DNA of 64,000 nucleotides from Acidobacteriota bacterium (GCA_003388555.1 QQVD01000015.1:1-64000); one strand, 5' to 3'; shown: positions 43,034-53,122, numbered from the stretch's first letter. The notes: generated from the letters alone by a model not told the origin. Program-made: numbers and translations.

Positions 43034-43837
43034 TCAGGGGCAGGTCGCGAACGCCTGCGTGTCGAGCACAGGTGCTGCCGGTTGCCCCAGGGTGTTGTCG
43101 TAGCGCTTCTCCTGGCCCGTCCCGGTGTCGGTCACCGTGACCTCGAATTCCACGTTGGTGGTGGCGGCGAAGAAGACCCAGTACCGTTCGTTGAAGCCGC
43201 ACCCGTCGAGCACCTTGAACAACATCTCGGTGTTGTCGGGCTCGAAGAAGTAGAAGATGCCCGAGTCGTCGGACTGCAGCGGCACGGCCTGGGCGTCTCC
43301 CCGGTTGTCGGCGAAGTCGCGCCAGGTCGCCTCGACCTTGAAGCGTCCGTTCTGCAGGCAGTGCGCCGTGGGCCCCGGCTCACAGTCGGAGGGCAGCAGC
43401 AGATCCTCCAGGAACACGGGGAAGCACTGCTGCGACGGCGGCGCCGTCTCGTCCATGCAGTAGAGGTCGGCGAAGAACTGGCCGGTCACCACGTTGACGT
43501 TGAAGCGATCGAGAGTGGTGCGCTGATCCGGCACGCAGGTGAAGTTCGAGGGTCCTCCGATCGCCTGGTTGCCGACGATCGGGGTCTTCAGGTTGCCGGG
43601 TGTGTCGTTGAACGAGACCACCCGCCCGGCGCCGTGACAGGGCTCTGGGATGCGGATCCGCACGTCGGCGATCTCGCTCCGGATGTCGTCGAAAGTCACC
43701 TGGACGCCGTCGCTGGTCAGCAAGTCCAGGGGGCCGTCCTGCGCCGCGGCCGTGCTCGCGGAGATGATAGAGAGCGCTCCGACCAGGAGCAACGTCCCGA
43801 GGACCTTCTGTCGACAAGGGAGTTCATGTGGCCTCAT
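43034..43837 (-). CDS. Secreted protein with CLxNGRF-WRDF C-terminal domain
   Basis: This 267-residue exported protein has a signal peptide at residues 10-32 (KVLGTLLLVGALSIISASTAAA). An N-terminal region with conserved-looking Cys and VSFNDTPGNLKTPIVGN precedes a domain I recognise as recurring in secreted proteins of Acidobacteriota-like genomes: HCLQNGRFKVEATWRDFADNRGDAQAVPL, SGIFYFFEPDNTEMLFKVLDGCGFNERYWVFFAATTNVEFEVTVTDT. Its role is unknown; substrate binding or surface attachment is plausible. Seven or more cysteines may form disulfides. GGAG precedes the ATG by five bases. The FG-GAP protein gene lies upstream on the same strand. Confidence 0.8.
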   Translation of the reverse strand: MRPHELPCRQKVLGTLLLVGALSIISASTAAAQDGPLDLLTSDGVQVTFDDIRSEIADVRIRIPEPCHGAGRVVSFNDTPGNLKTPIVGNQAIGGPSNFTCVPDQRTTLDRFNVNVVTGQFFADLYCMDETAPPSQQCFPVFLEDLLLPSDCEPGPTAHCLQNGRFKVEATWRDFADNRGDAQAVPLQSDDSGIFYFFEPDNTEMLFKVLDGCGFNERYWVFFAATTNVEFEVTVTDTGTGQEKRYDNTLGQPAAPVLDTQAFATCP

Positions 43838-43970
43838 GTGGCTCCTCTCTGGGACCGCGGTCCTGCTGTGTGGATGGTTCTCTTCGATGTTAGTGCATGG
43901 CGCCGGGTGCGGCGCTGCGTCGGCGCGCGGAGCTCGTTACCGGCTCCCTTTGGGTGGTGCGGCAAGCGGC

Positions 43971-46640
43971 TCAGGGCGTGGACGTGCTCCACGCCGAGAC
44001 GTCGCCGCTCTCAAAACCGTCGCGAAACGTCGCGCAGACCTCGGAGGGCAGCCGGATCAGTGCCTGGTAGGTGAACGGGTCCGCATCGAACTCGAGGATG
44101 GTGCGCAGCACGATGCCGCCGGCGTCGCTCACCTCCGGCGCACCGCCGACCTCGCCGTCGATCGACACCACGGTGGCGTCGGCGAGCCCGTCCTGGTCGG
44201 TGTCGAGACGGTCGCCGGCCGCCAGCAGCCGCACTCCGGTGAGCGACTCCAGCCCTCGATCGCCGAACGGCGAACGGTGGCTGGCGACCTGTTCGGTGAA
44301 GACCGTGCCCGTGAAGTCGGAGCACAGCAGGGCTGCGATCTGCCCGAAGCCCGGTTGCTCGCCCCAGATGCTGATCACTTCACCGGTGCCCGCGACCGAG
44401 ACGTTCTGGGGAGACCGTCCCTCGAGCGGCAGGTTGCCGACCGAGCCGAAGTGGTAGAGGGCGATGTTCTCGGACAGGCTCCCCACCGCGCCGCCGCTGA
44501 GGTCGCCGTCGACGGCGAGCCAACCGCGTCCGGCGTCGTCGATGCCGCCTTCGAAGAAGTGGATGTTGCCGATCGAGCCGCGGTCCGGGGGCTCGACGAC
44601 GAGCTCGCCGTCCACCACGACCCCTTCGCCGCCAGCAAGCTCGACGATGGCAAGCCAGTGGGCGGCGTCGGCCGAGACCGCGAACTGTGTTATGTCCAAC
44701 ACCGTCGATCCGTCGACCGTGTCGCCCTCGCCGAGCAGCCGCGTGGTCGTGCCGTTGGCGGCGTCGTGCCGCAGCAACGTCTTCTCGAGCGGCGCCAGCA
44801 GCTCGGTGAGGAAGAAGAGCTGCTCGCTGCCACGCAGCATCATCTGGTCGTCGGTGGAGAAGTCGAACAAACCGCCGCCCGGCGCCGGCGTTCCGTCCTC
44901 GAAGATCACGCCGCGACTGGAGAGCAGCAGCTCGCCCTGGTCGAAGTCGATCCAGGCGACGTTGCCCGAGGAGTCGATCCCGACCTCGGATCCCATCGTC
45001 GGGCTCGCGGCGACGACCTGCTCCGTGGTCGCGACCAGCTCGTCCACCCCTTCGGTGCGCAGCCGGAAGGCTGCCTGCCCCGCGGGGTTGTGGCTCGGCC
45101 GGTCGGCCACGAGCACGTTCGGCTGACCGAGATAGGGCTGCCCGCTGACGGTGATCAGCTCCGCCTGCTTCAGGTACGACAGGCTGGGCACTACGTGCAC
45201 GATGCCGACGTCTCCTCCGTCCGAGACCCCGCGGCCTTCGTCGTCCTCGTTCGGTGCGGCGATCGCCAGCTCGGGCGATCCGTCACCGTCCCAGTCGCCG
45301 ACCTCGATGGTCTCGCCGAACCAGTCGGAGCCTTCTGGCTGGTCTCCGAGGTCGTCCTGATCGAGGTCCAGCACGAATTCGAGGTTGGCGTCGCCCCGGA
45401 AGACGAAAGCGCGCCCGCCGAGCCCGGATCGCCTCGCACCGACGACGAGGTCGTCGCGCAGACCTCCGTAGAGACGCCCTGTCGCCACCTCGCGCCCGAA
45501 GTCGTCGTCGTCCGCGGTGACGCCGGCGTCCTCGATTGTCACGAACTGTGCCTCGTGCGTCAGCGGTCCGAAGGCCGTCGTCGGGATGACGACGACGAGG
45601 CCGGAGTGTTCTGACGAGGGTCCCACCGGATAGTCGGGGACGCCGATCACCAGGTCGTCCCCACCGAGGTCGAAGAAGTCGCCGACTGCCAGCGCGGCGC
45701 CGAACTCTGCTCCCGATTCCGCGGCGAGGCCGACCGAGGTGGGATAAAGACGCTGACCGGAGAAGGGCAGCCCGCCGCGACCGTTCGAGGTCAGAACCCA
45801 GACGTTGCCGACCGAGGAGCCGAGATCCGCGTTGCGCGGCGAGCCGACGATCAGGTCGTCGCCCGTCTGGCCGTCGATCTGGCCGGCCGCCAGCACCTCG
45901 GCGAAGCGATCTCCCCCGCCGACGGGAGTCGACATCATGAAGTCGCGTGCTTCGAGCTCGTCGCTCCAGGAACCGCCGCCTAGCGGCCCGTAGCGGACCA
46001 CCAAGGCTCCGAGATTGAAGATGCCGTCGAGGTCCTCCTCCGGCGAACCGACCGCCAGGTCGCAGAGGCCGTCGCCGTCGAAGTCGCCCGTCGCCAGCGA
46101 GGTTCCGAAGCCGTCGCCCGCCTCCGGAGTGGAGTCGGGTGCGTCGACCTGGCTCCACAGGGTCAGCAGGGTCGGCAGAGGCTGTGTCGACCACTGGTAG
46201 ATGAAAACCGCGCCGGCGGCTGGAACCGTGCCGTTGAAGCTCACGTCGGCGTCGGAGACTCCGACGATGACCTCCTCGCCGGGCACGCTGGGATCGATGT
46301 CGCAGCCGGCGACGACCGGCTCGTCGTCGAACGCCGCTTCCTGGGGCAGCGCCTGCAGCCCGGAGTCGGTGGAGAGGTACACCCGGACCTTGTAAGTACC
46401 GTGGTCGCGGTAGACCGTCGCCAGATCGTCCCGCCCGTCGCCGTCGATGTCCACCCAGGTCATGCTGCGGCCGAAGAAGGCGCTGTCGTCGGGGAAGGTG
46501 ATCGGCGAGGGCAGCGTCTGGGTCTGGCCGAGGAGCGGCTGAGCCACCGAGGGCGTAGCGGCGGCGAGAAGCGTCAGCAGGACGATGGAGGCGATCGCGA
46601 TCAGGGTGCCCGTGCGAGGGAGGCGCAGCGGCTGGGTCAT
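43971..46640 (-). CDS. Secreted FG-GAP repeat protein with C-terminal DGFESGD tag
   Basis: This 889-residue exported protein has a signal peptide over residues 10-33 (LIAIASIVLLTLLAAATPSVA). The N-terminal 500 residues form an integrin-alpha-like FG-GAP propeller. Calcium-loop repeats include DIDGDGRDDLATVY, DFDGDGLCDLAVGSPEED, LGGDDLVIGVPDY and DWDGDGSPELAIAAPNED. The C-terminal 350 residues contain further beta-rich sequence. The protein ends in FRDGFESGDVSAWSTSTP (43974-44027), matching the lipoprotein at the left edge of the window. The ATG is preceded by AAGGAG. It is probably an extracellular adhesion or scaffold protein; no enzyme motif was identified. Confidence 0.88.
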   Translation of the reverse strand: MTQPLRLPRTGTLIAIASIVLLTLLAAATPSVAQPLLGQTQTLPSPITFPDDSAFFGRSMTWVDIDGDGRDDLATVYRDHGTYKVRVYLSTDSGLQALPQEAAFDDEPVVAGCDIDPSVPGEEVIVGVSDADVSFNGTVPAAGAVFIYQWSTQPLPTLLTLWSQVDAPDSTPEAGDGFGTSLATGDFDGDGLCDLAVGSPEEDLDGIFNLGALVVRYGPLGGGSWSDELEARDFMMSTPVGGGDRFAEVLAAGQIDGQTGDDLIVGSPRNADLGSSVGNVWVLTSNGRGGLPFSGQRLYPTSVGLAAESGAEFGAALAVGDFFDLGGDDLVIGVPDYPVGPSSEHSGLVVVIPTTAFGPLTHEAQFVTIEDAGVTADDDDFGREVATGRLYGGLRDDLVVGARRSGLGGRAFVFRGDANLEFVLDLDQDDLGDQPEGSDWFGETIEVGDWDGDGSPELAIAAPNEDDEGRGVSDGGDVGIVHVVPSLSYLKQAELITVSGQPYLGQPNVLVADRPSHNPAGQAAFRLRTEGVDELVATTEQVVAASPTMGSEVGIDSSGNVAWIDFDQGELLLSSRGVIFEDGTPAPGGGLFDFSTDDQMMLRGSEQLFFLTELLAPLEKTLLRHDAANGTTTRLLGEGDTVDGSTVLDITQFAVSADAAHWLAIVELAGGEGVVVDGELVVEPPDRGSIGNIHFFEGGIDDAGRGWLAVDGDLSGGAVGSLSENIALYHFGSVGNLPLEGRSPQNVSVAGTGEVISIWGEQPGFGQIAALLCSDFTGTVFTEQVASHRSPFGDRGLESLTGVRLLAAGDRLDTDQDGLADATVVSIDGEVGGAPEVSDAGGIVLRTILEFDADPFTYQALIRLPSEVCATFRDGFESGDVSAWSTSTP

Positions 46641-46784
46641 GGAGTTCTCCTTCGACCAGCACAGACGCGCTGTTCCGGCGGCCGCCGTAACCTGGCTGGC
46701 CGGCGGGTGCGCGGGACTTCCCTAGAATCCCGGATCTCGAGACGGTGACGCCGCGCGTCCTCGTCTTGCCAACCCCTCGAAAGC

Positions 46785-48131
46785 ATGAAGATCCTCGTCG
46801 CCACGTCGTCGCTCGACGGATTCCGCTCCTCGGCCGGGATCTGCAACGCGAACCTGCTGCGGGCGTTCGGTATCGCCGGGCACGAGGTGACCGTGTTCTC
46901 GCCGCTGTGCCGGCCGGTGCTGCCGGAGGGAGCGAGCTGTCTCGAGTACCCGGCGATCCCGTCGTCACCGGCGCTGCGTCTGGTGCGGTACCTCGAGCAG
47001 TCGCTGCGCGCGGCGTCGGCAGGTGGACCGCGGCGGGCGCTGTTCGACAAGCTCGAGGCGCTGCTCAACTACGCCACGGGTCGCAACTTCCAGTTCGCCG
47101 GTCTCGAGCTGGCCTGGCGCCAGGCCCTGGGCTGGCTGCTCGAGCGGGGTTCGACGGACCACGACCTGCTCTTCTTCTGCTCCGGCGGCGGGGACTTCAC
47201 CGCCGCCCTGGCGATGACGCGCCTGGCGCGACGTCGCGGTGCCGTGCCGTTCGTGACCTACTACCACGATCCCTACCCGATGAGCCTGTACCCGCCGCCC
47301 TACACCGCCCGCACCCTGCGCATCTCCGGGCTCCAGGAGCGCGGGCACCGCCGGATCCTCGCCGCCAGCACCGCCCTCTCCTTCCCGAGCGAGCGGCTGC
47401 GGGACTGGGTGACCGAGGGCGATCCGGCTCTGGTGGCGAAGAGCGCGGTGCTGCCGCATCCGGCGATCGGGCCGGGAGTGCCACTGCCCGAGCTCGACCA
47501 GATCGACGCCGCGCTCGAGCCGCTGGCGCTTCAGAGGATGGGCGCCGATCGCTTCAGTGTGCTGCATGCCGGCACGCTGCTCTCCAAGCGCGACCCGAGC
47601 GCCCTGCTCGAGGCGTGGGAGGGTTTCGCGGCGGCGTCGCCCGAGCGGCGCGATCTGGCCACCCTGGTGCACGTCGGCCCGGTGCATCCGGAGCGGCGGG
47701 ACGCGCGTTGGCGGCGCAGCCAGGAGGATCCGACCGTGGCGCTGATCGATCGCCGCATCGGCTACGTCGACGCCCTGGCGCTCGCGCGGGCGGCGACGGT
47801 CAGCGTCGTGCTGGAGGCTGCGTCGGTGTCGAGCCCCTTCTTCCCCGGCAAGCTCGCCGATCTCATCTGGCTCGACAAACCGGTCGTCGGTCTCAGCCCG
47901 GGGGAGTCCGTCGTCGTCGACCTGCTCGGAGCGGACCATCCGCTGTGCGCCGAGCCGGGCGACGTCGAAGGGATCCGCGCGGTCCTCGAGACGGCGTGGC
48001 AGGCGTGGCGTGAAGGCACGTTGACGGAGCTGCGTCCTCCCGCCGGGGCGCACCGGGCGACCTCGCCGGAGCGCCACGGCGAAGCCCTCGACCTGCTGCG
48101 CCGCCGGGTGGGGACCGAGGTCGCCGGGTGA
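46785..48131 (+). CDS. Glycosyltransferase, GT-B (family 4-like)
   Basis: This 448-residue protein has a GT-B layout. The N-terminal Rossmann domain begins MKILVATSSLDGFRSSAGIC, with NLLRAFGIAGHEVTVFSPL. The middle has FVTYYHDPYPMSLYPPP. The C-terminal nucleotide-sugar domain has FSVLHAGTLLSKRDPSALLEAWEGF, DRRIGYVDALALARAATVSVVLEA, SPFFPGKLADLIWLDKPVVGL and SPGESVVVDLLG. It overlaps the WecB-type epimerase by four bases. The two may build an exopolysaccharide or cell-surface glycan containing ManNAc-derived sugars (inference). No other polysaccharide genes lie nearby. The donor and acceptor are unknown. Confidence 0.8.
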   Translation: MKILVATSSLDGFRSSAGICNANLLRAFGIAGHEVTVFSPLCRPVLPEGASCLEYPAIPSSPALRLVRYLEQSLRAASAGGPRRALFDKLEALLNYATGRNFQFAGLELAWRQALGWLLERGSTDHDLLFFCSGGGDFTAALAMTRLARRRGAVPFVTYYHDPYPMSLYPPPYTARTLRISGLQERGHRRILAASTALSFPSERLRDWVTEGDPALVAKSAVLPHPAIGPGVPLPELDQIDAALEPLALQRMGADRFSVLHAGTLLSKRDPSALLEAWEGFAAASPERRDLATLVHVGPVHPERRDARWRRSQEDPTVALIDRRIGYVDALALARAATVSVVLEAASVSSPFFPGKLADLIWLDKPVVGLSPGESVVVDLLGADHPLCAEPGDVEGIRAVLETAWQAWREGTLTELRPPAGAHRATSPERHGEALDLLRRRVGTEVAG

Positions 48132-49309
48132 AGCGGGTCGAGGATCGGCGGGCGACCGGTGCGCAGCGAGGCCGCGTGCTGGTGGTGGTCGGCACCCGGC
48201 CGGAGGCGATCAAGCTGGCGCCGGTGGTGCGTGAGCTGCGTCAGAGGGGAACGGCGGCCGGAATCGGCACCACCGTGCTGGTGACCGGCCAGCACCCGGA
48301 GATGGCGCGCGACTCGCTGGCCGATTTCGGCATCGAGCCCGACGTCGATCTCGGCCCGCCGAGCGGCTCGCTGAGCCTGTCGGCGATGACGTCGCACGTG
48401 ATGGCCGGCCTGGAGGGCTGGATCGGGGACGCCGACCGGCCGCCGATCGCCCACGTCGTAGTGCAGGGCGACACCACCTCGGTGCTTGCCGCTGCGCTCT
48501 GGGCCTTCTACCGTCGACTGCCCATCTCGCACGTCGAAGCGGGACTGCGCACGCCGAGCCTCGAGGAGCCGTTCCCCGAGGAGGGCAACCGACGCCTGGT
48601 GTCGCAGATCGCCACGCTGCACTTCGCGCCGACGGGTGGAGCGGTGGAGAACCTGCGCCGCAGCGGCGTCGAAGCGGGCATCGAGCTGACCGGCAACACC
48701 GTCGTCGACGCACTGCTGTGGATGGCCCGCACGGCGCGGCCGCCGCAGATCCCCGGGCTCGACTGGAGCCGGCGACGGGTGCTGCTCGCCACGGTGCACC
48801 GGCGCGAGAGTCGTGGCGAGCGGCTGCAGGCGATCCTCGACGGCCTGATCGCCCTGGTCGAGGAGCACGACGACGTCGCCGTCGTGCTCCCGGTCCATCC
48901 CCATCCGGAGATCGCCGGGCCGGTGCGGCGAAGGCTCGAAGGCCGCGAGCGCGTGCACCTGACGGCGCCGCTCGCCTACCGCGACTTCGTCGGCGCTCTG
49001 AAGAGCTGTCATCTCGTGCTCACCGACTCCGGCGGCGTGCAGGAGGAGGCGCCGAGTCTCGACCGGCCGGTGCTGGTGCTGCGCGAGCGCACCGAGCGCC
49101 CCGAGGCGGTGGCATCCGGAGCCGCCCGCGTCGTCGGGGCCCAGCGGCAGGCGATCGTGCACCATGCGCGCGAGCTGCTGCGCGACGAAGCGGCGTATGC
49201 GCGCATGGCGCAGGCGGCGAACCCGTTCGGCGACGGTCACGCGGCGGAGCGGATCGCGCGCCGGATCCTCGAGCACGTGTTGGAGGCGTCGACGCCGGGC
49301 CCGGCGTGA
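48128..49309 (+). CDS. wecB: UDP-N-acetylglucosamine 2-epimerase (non-hydrolysing)
   Basis: The 393-residue epimerase interconverts UDP-GlcNAc and UDP-ManNAc in the cytoplasm. The full WecB motif set is visible: VVGTRPEAIKLAPVVREL, VTGQHPEM, VVQGDTTSVLAAALWAFYR, ISHVEAGLRTPSLEEPFPEEGNRRLVSQIA, ELTGNTVVDAL, LLATVHRRES, VLPVHPHPEI, and LTDSGGVQEEAPSLDRPVLVLRERTERPE. The start GTG 48128 overlaps the glycosyltransferase stop (GTGA). A WecC dehydrogenase is not present nearby, so the ManNAc branch is incomplete in this window. Confidence 0.95.
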   Translation: MKRVEDRRATGAQRGRVLVVVGTRPEAIKLAPVVRELRQRGTAAGIGTTVLVTGQHPEMARDSLADFGIEPDVDLGPPSGSLSLSAMTSHVMAGLEGWIGDADRPPIAHVVVQGDTTSVLAAALWAFYRRLPISHVEAGLRTPSLEEPFPEEGNRRLVSQIATLHFAPTGGAVENLRRSGVEAGIELTGNTVVDALLWMARTARPPQIPGLDWSRRRVLLATVHRRESRGERLQAILDGLIALVEEHDDVAVVLPVHPHPEIAGPVRRRLEGRERVHLTAPLAYRDFVGALKSCHLVLTDSGGVQEEAPSLDRPVLVLRERTERPEAVASGAARVVGAQRQAIVHHARELLRDEAAYARMAQAANPFGDGHAAERIARRILEHVLEASTPGPA

Positions 49310-49385
49310 CTCCCGGCGTAGCTCGCGCGACCGCTCAGAAGCGGTGGTGCAGGGACGACTGCAGGTCGACCGGCGAGTCGTCGGC

Positions 49386-49874
49386 TCAGTCGCTCCGGCC
49401 GCCATCCGGCAGCTCGCCGACGAGCCACGCTTCAGCCTCCTCGGTGGAGCGGAAGGCGCGGTGCACCACTCCGGACTGCTCGCGGAAGATCTCGAACATG
49501 CGCAGCAGGCCGAAGGTCAGGTCCGTCTTGCCCACCACCGCCACCCACAGGGGCGGGCTGTTGCACAGCTTCGCTTCCTCGGCGATCTGCAGCAGCTCCG
49601 AGGTGGTGAGGTCGAGGCCGTGCTCGGTGAAGTCCCACAACCGGTGGGTGCTCTCGGGCACGCCGCTCATCGTCTGGATGGCGGCGATCATCACGCCGAG
49701 ATCCGGCCGGGCCGGGAACTCGATCCAGTGGATCCCTCCGCGTCTCGTGATCGAGAAGGTCGACCGAGCCTCGCGGACGACCGGGCGCGCCGGCGCTGCT
49801 GCGACCTCCTGGACGCGGTGCGTCCCGGCAGCGGCGGGAGCTGCTGGCTTCTGGCTGTCGTCTTCTTTGCGCAC
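49386..49874 (-). CDS. Small STAS/SpoIIAA-like protein of unknown function
   Basis: This 162-residue soluble protein has a disordered N-terminus of about 38 residues rich in Ala, Pro and Arg. A compact domain follows: STFSITRRGGIHWIEFPARPDLGVMIAAIQTM, HRLWDFTEHGLDLTTSELLQIAEEA, LWVAVVGKTDLTFGLLRMFEIFREQ, HRAFRSTEEAEAWLVGE. The strand-helix alternation and the C-terminal F-x-[ST]-x-EEAxAWL pattern resemble SpoIIAA/STAS-like small proteins (DUF3478 or similar). A GTG start at 49874 is assumed. It converges with wecB and diverges from the DoxX-like gene. It is probably regulatory, but no function can be assigned. Confidence 0.72.
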   Translation of the reverse strand: MRKEDDSQKPAAPAAAGTHRVQEVAAAPARPVVREARSTFSITRRGGIHWIEFPARPDLGVMIAAIQTMSGVPESTHRLWDFTEHGLDLTTSELLQIAEEAKLCNSPPLWVAVVGKTDLTFGLLRMFEIFREQSGVVHRAFRSTEEAEAWLVGELPDGGRSD

Positions 49875-50074
49875 CGGTGATTCTCCACGACGCGGTTGCG
49901 GCCCGCCGCGGCTCCTGCAAGTCCCAGGCCCAGCCGGCCAACGCGGTGGCGGTGGCCGGAGAGCGGCCGCAGCGTACCCGATCCACAGCGGCGCGGCTCA
50001 CGTCGGTAGAAAGGACCGCTCAGCCCTCGTCGCCTCGCGGTAATCGCTTCCGGTCGGCGGCGTCTTCCCCGACG

Positions 50075-50797
50075 ATGTCTCGACGACCCACCACAGCTCC
50101 TGCCCGGTCCCAGCCGATCGAACAGGTGGCGCCGACGTCCTTCGACGGCGCGGTCTGCAGGCTGTTCGTGCGTCTGCGGCGGATCCCCTTCTTCTGGCGG
50201 CTGACGCTGCTGACCAGGATCCTGATGGTCGCCGCCTTCCTGCCGACCGGCATGGTGAAGCTGCTCGGGCGCCGTTTCACCCTGTTGCCGGTGGACAACC
50301 CGGTGGGGGCCTTCTTCGAGGCCATGTACCAGACCGGCGTCTACTGGCAGTTCCTCGGCCTCTCACAGGTCGCCGCCGCGCTGCTCCTGGCGCTGCCGGC
50401 CACGGCGCACCTCGGCGCGCTGCTGACGCTGGCGATCACCGTCAACATCTTCCTGATCACGGTCGGAGTCGGCTTCACCGGCACTCCGATGGTGACCGGC
50501 CCGATGCTGCTGGCGGCGGTCTACCTCTGCGCCTGGGACCTGCACCGCTTCCGCTCGCTGTGGACCGTCCGGTCGTGGCCGGCGGAGCTCACCGTGCCGC
50601 AGCCTCGCCTCGATCCGGTCGAGCGGGTCGGCTTCACGGTGTTCGCCTTCTGCGTGCTCGCCTTCTTCGGCACCACCCGCTTCGCTGCCGCCTGGCTGCC
50701 GCCGGGCGCGCTGGTGGTCGTTGGCGCGGCGGCGGGCCTGCTGGCGTTGGGGCGTTTCGGCTGGATCGCGCGGCGCGGGCATCCGGGCGCGGCCTGA
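50075..50797 (+). CDS. DoxX-like membrane protein
   Basis: This 240-residue inner-membrane protein has four to six helices: LTLLTRILMVAAFLPTGMVKLLG, GAFFEAMYQTGVYWQFLGLSQVAAALLLALPATAHLGALLTLAITVNIFLITV, MVTGPMLLAAVYLCAWDLHRFRSL, and two more C-terminally. The helix pattern and the PTGMVKLLG/QVAAALLLA segments recall the DoxX/SURF4-like family. I start at ATG 50075; the open frame extends upstream to 49877 but that part is low-complexity and non-hydrophobic. The function is unknown. Confidence 0.78.
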   Translation: MSRRPTTAPARSQPIEQVAPTSFDGAVCRLFVRLRRIPFFWRLTLLTRILMVAAFLPTGMVKLLGRRFTLLPVDNPVGAFFEAMYQTGVYWQFLGLSQVAAALLLALPATAHLGALLTLAITVNIFLITVGVGFTGTPMVTGPMLLAAVYLCAWDLHRFRSLWTVRSWPAELTVPQPRLDPVERVGFTVFAFCVLAFFGTTRFAAAWLPPGALVVVGAAAGLLALGRFGWIARRGHPGAA

Positions 50798-51141
50798 ACG
50801 CCCGGATCCGTCCCCTGAACGGTGCGCGGACCTTGGCGAAGCCGGGCGCGGTCGGCCCGACGGTTGGTAGGTCGCGGTCGATCCCGATCCAGATCCCGAT
50901 CCCCGGTACGGGGACCGCAAGGCTCGACCCCTCGGCGATGCCTCTTGCCATCGGTGCGGCGCGTCCCTCCTCGTGGTGGTTCTGGCACCGGACCGCGGTG
51001 CCGGCCGGGTCGGCGCCGGATCCGGAGGCCTCGAAGTCCTTCTTTCGCGATCTCTGGAGTCGACGGTGGCTGCGCTGGCGGCGCGGCGGTTGCCACGGCG
51101 CGTGCGCGGCCGCGGGGTGGGTCGCGTCGGCCCCGACTCCC
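50798..51141. other. Non-coding gap between convergent doxX-like and purU genes
   Basis: This 344-base region is flanked by two gene 3' ends, so no promoter is required. It holds an 11-bp direct repeat (GATCCCGATCC at 50880 and 50892) and a perfect 5-bp stem, CCCCG-GTA-CGGGG (50901-50913), that could help terminate either transcript, though no T-run follows. Frames open across it have no family features and look like high-GC shadows. Confidence 0.4.
50880..50913. repeat. 11-bp direct repeat followed by a short hairpin
   Basis: GATCCCGATCC occurs twice with one base between copies (50880-50890 and 50892-50902). The second copy runs into CCCCG-GTA-CGGGG, a perfect 5-bp stem with a 3-base loop. 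Being between convergent 3' ends, it may contribute to bidirectional termination; the missing U-tract makes this weak. Confidence 0.45.
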
Positions 51142-51993
<852 letters not shown>

Positions 51994-52158
51994 GGCGGCA
52001 GATGCTAGCGGTCCCGTGGCAGCTGGCCCGACGCGCCCCCTGCCCCTGCTCGAGCCTCACGTCGCTTGATCGGAGCGCAGTCGACTTGGTGAGGTGGCGA
52101 GCTCGCGCCCGGGTCGATGCGGCCCGGGACGGGTAAGCTGCCCCGGAGGAGGCCTGGA

Positions 52159-53100
52159 ATGGCGGATCTGCAGACGAAGAAGGCGGCCGGATCGGAGCGC
52201 TCGACCTGGCCCGGCGTGCTCCGCAACGTCGCCATCGCCCTGCTGGTCGCTGCGGCAGTCGCCTGGGCGCTCGCCCAGGGCAGCGTCGCCGCGGGCGACG
52301 CCGGTGTACAGGCCTACCTGCCGGTGGTCTGGCTCTGCGCCCTGCTCGCCTTCGTAGTGCAGTGGGTGGCCTTCGTGCCCGCCTTCGCGGCGAAGACCGA
52401 GCACTACTACGACCTCACCTGCAGTCTCACCTACCTGCTGGTCAGCCTGTCGGCGGCGCTGCTGGTGGGCGCCTGGGATCCGCGGTCGCTGATCGTGTTG
52501 GCGATGATCTGGCTGTGGGCCGGGCGGCTCGGCACCTTCCTCTTCCGCCGCGTGCGCCGCGCCGGCGGCGACAGCCGCTTCGACCGCATGAAGCTCGATG
52601 CGGCGCTCTTCTTCCAGGCCTGGTCGCTGCAGGGATTGTGGGTCTTCCTGACCCTGGCGGCGGCGCTGGCGGCGCTCACCGCGCCAGGCGACCGGCGGCC
52701 CGATCTCGGTGTGCTCGACCTCGTCGGCATCGCGGTCTGGGCGTTCGGCTGGGGCTTCGAGGTGGTGGCCGACCGCCAGAAGAGCGCCTTCCGCTCCGAT
52801 CCGGAGAATCGAGGCAATTTCATCAGCACCGGCCTGTGGGCGTGGTCGCGCCACCCCAACTACTTCGGCGAGATCGTGCTCTGGACCGGCGTCGCCCTCG
52901 TCGCCACGCCAACGCTCGACGGCTGGCGCTGGGCGGCGTGGATCTCGCCCGCCTTCGTCGCCTTCCTGCTGACCAGGGTCAGCGGCGTGCCGATGCTCGA
53001 GCGCAGCGCCGACCGCAGGTGGGGCGGGCAGCGCGAGTACGAGCTCTACAAGCAGCAGACCCCGGTGCTGGTGCCGCGTCCGCCCCGCCGGAGCCGGTGA
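52159..53100 (+). CDS. DUF1295 / steroid 5-alpha-reductase-like membrane protein
   Basis: This 313-residue membrane protein of the DUF1295 family (COG3752) is related to 3-oxo-5-alpha-steroid 4-dehydrogenases and isoprenylcysteine methyltransferases. Seven or so helices are visible. The C-terminal signature is FRSDPENRGNFISTGLWAWSRHPNYFGEIVLWTGVALVA, followed by SGVPMLERSADRRWGGQREYELYKQQTPVLVP. ATG 52159 follows GGAGGA by eight bases; an upstream in-frame ATG at 52117 lacks a ribosome site. The substrate is not known. Its similarity to steroid reductases is notable given P450 and acyl-CoA dehydrogenase genes elsewhere in the window, but they are 45 kb apart. Confidence 0.9.
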   Translation: MADLQTKKAAGSERSTWPGVLRNVAIALLVAAAVAWALAQGSVAAGDAGVQAYLPVVWLCALLAFVVQWVAFVPAFAAKTEHYYDLTCSLTYLLVSLSAALLVGAWDPRSLIVLAMIWLWAGRLGTFLFRRVRRAGGDSRFDRMKLDAALFFQAWSLQGLWVFLTLAAALAALTAPGDRRPDLGVLDLVGIAVWAFGWGFEVVADRQKSAFRSDPENRGNFISTGLWAWSRHPNYFGEIVLWTGVALVATPTLDGWRWAAWISPAFVAFLLTRVSGVPMLERSADRRWGGQREYELYKQQTPVLVPRPPRRSR

Positions 53101-53122
53101 GCCGCGACGCCGGGCTCCGGCC

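Noticed and set aside
50901-50913. CCCCG-GTA-CGGGG hairpin as a rho-independent terminator
   Set aside because: The stem is only 5 bp and no T-run follows on either strand; kept only as a repeat/hairpin note.
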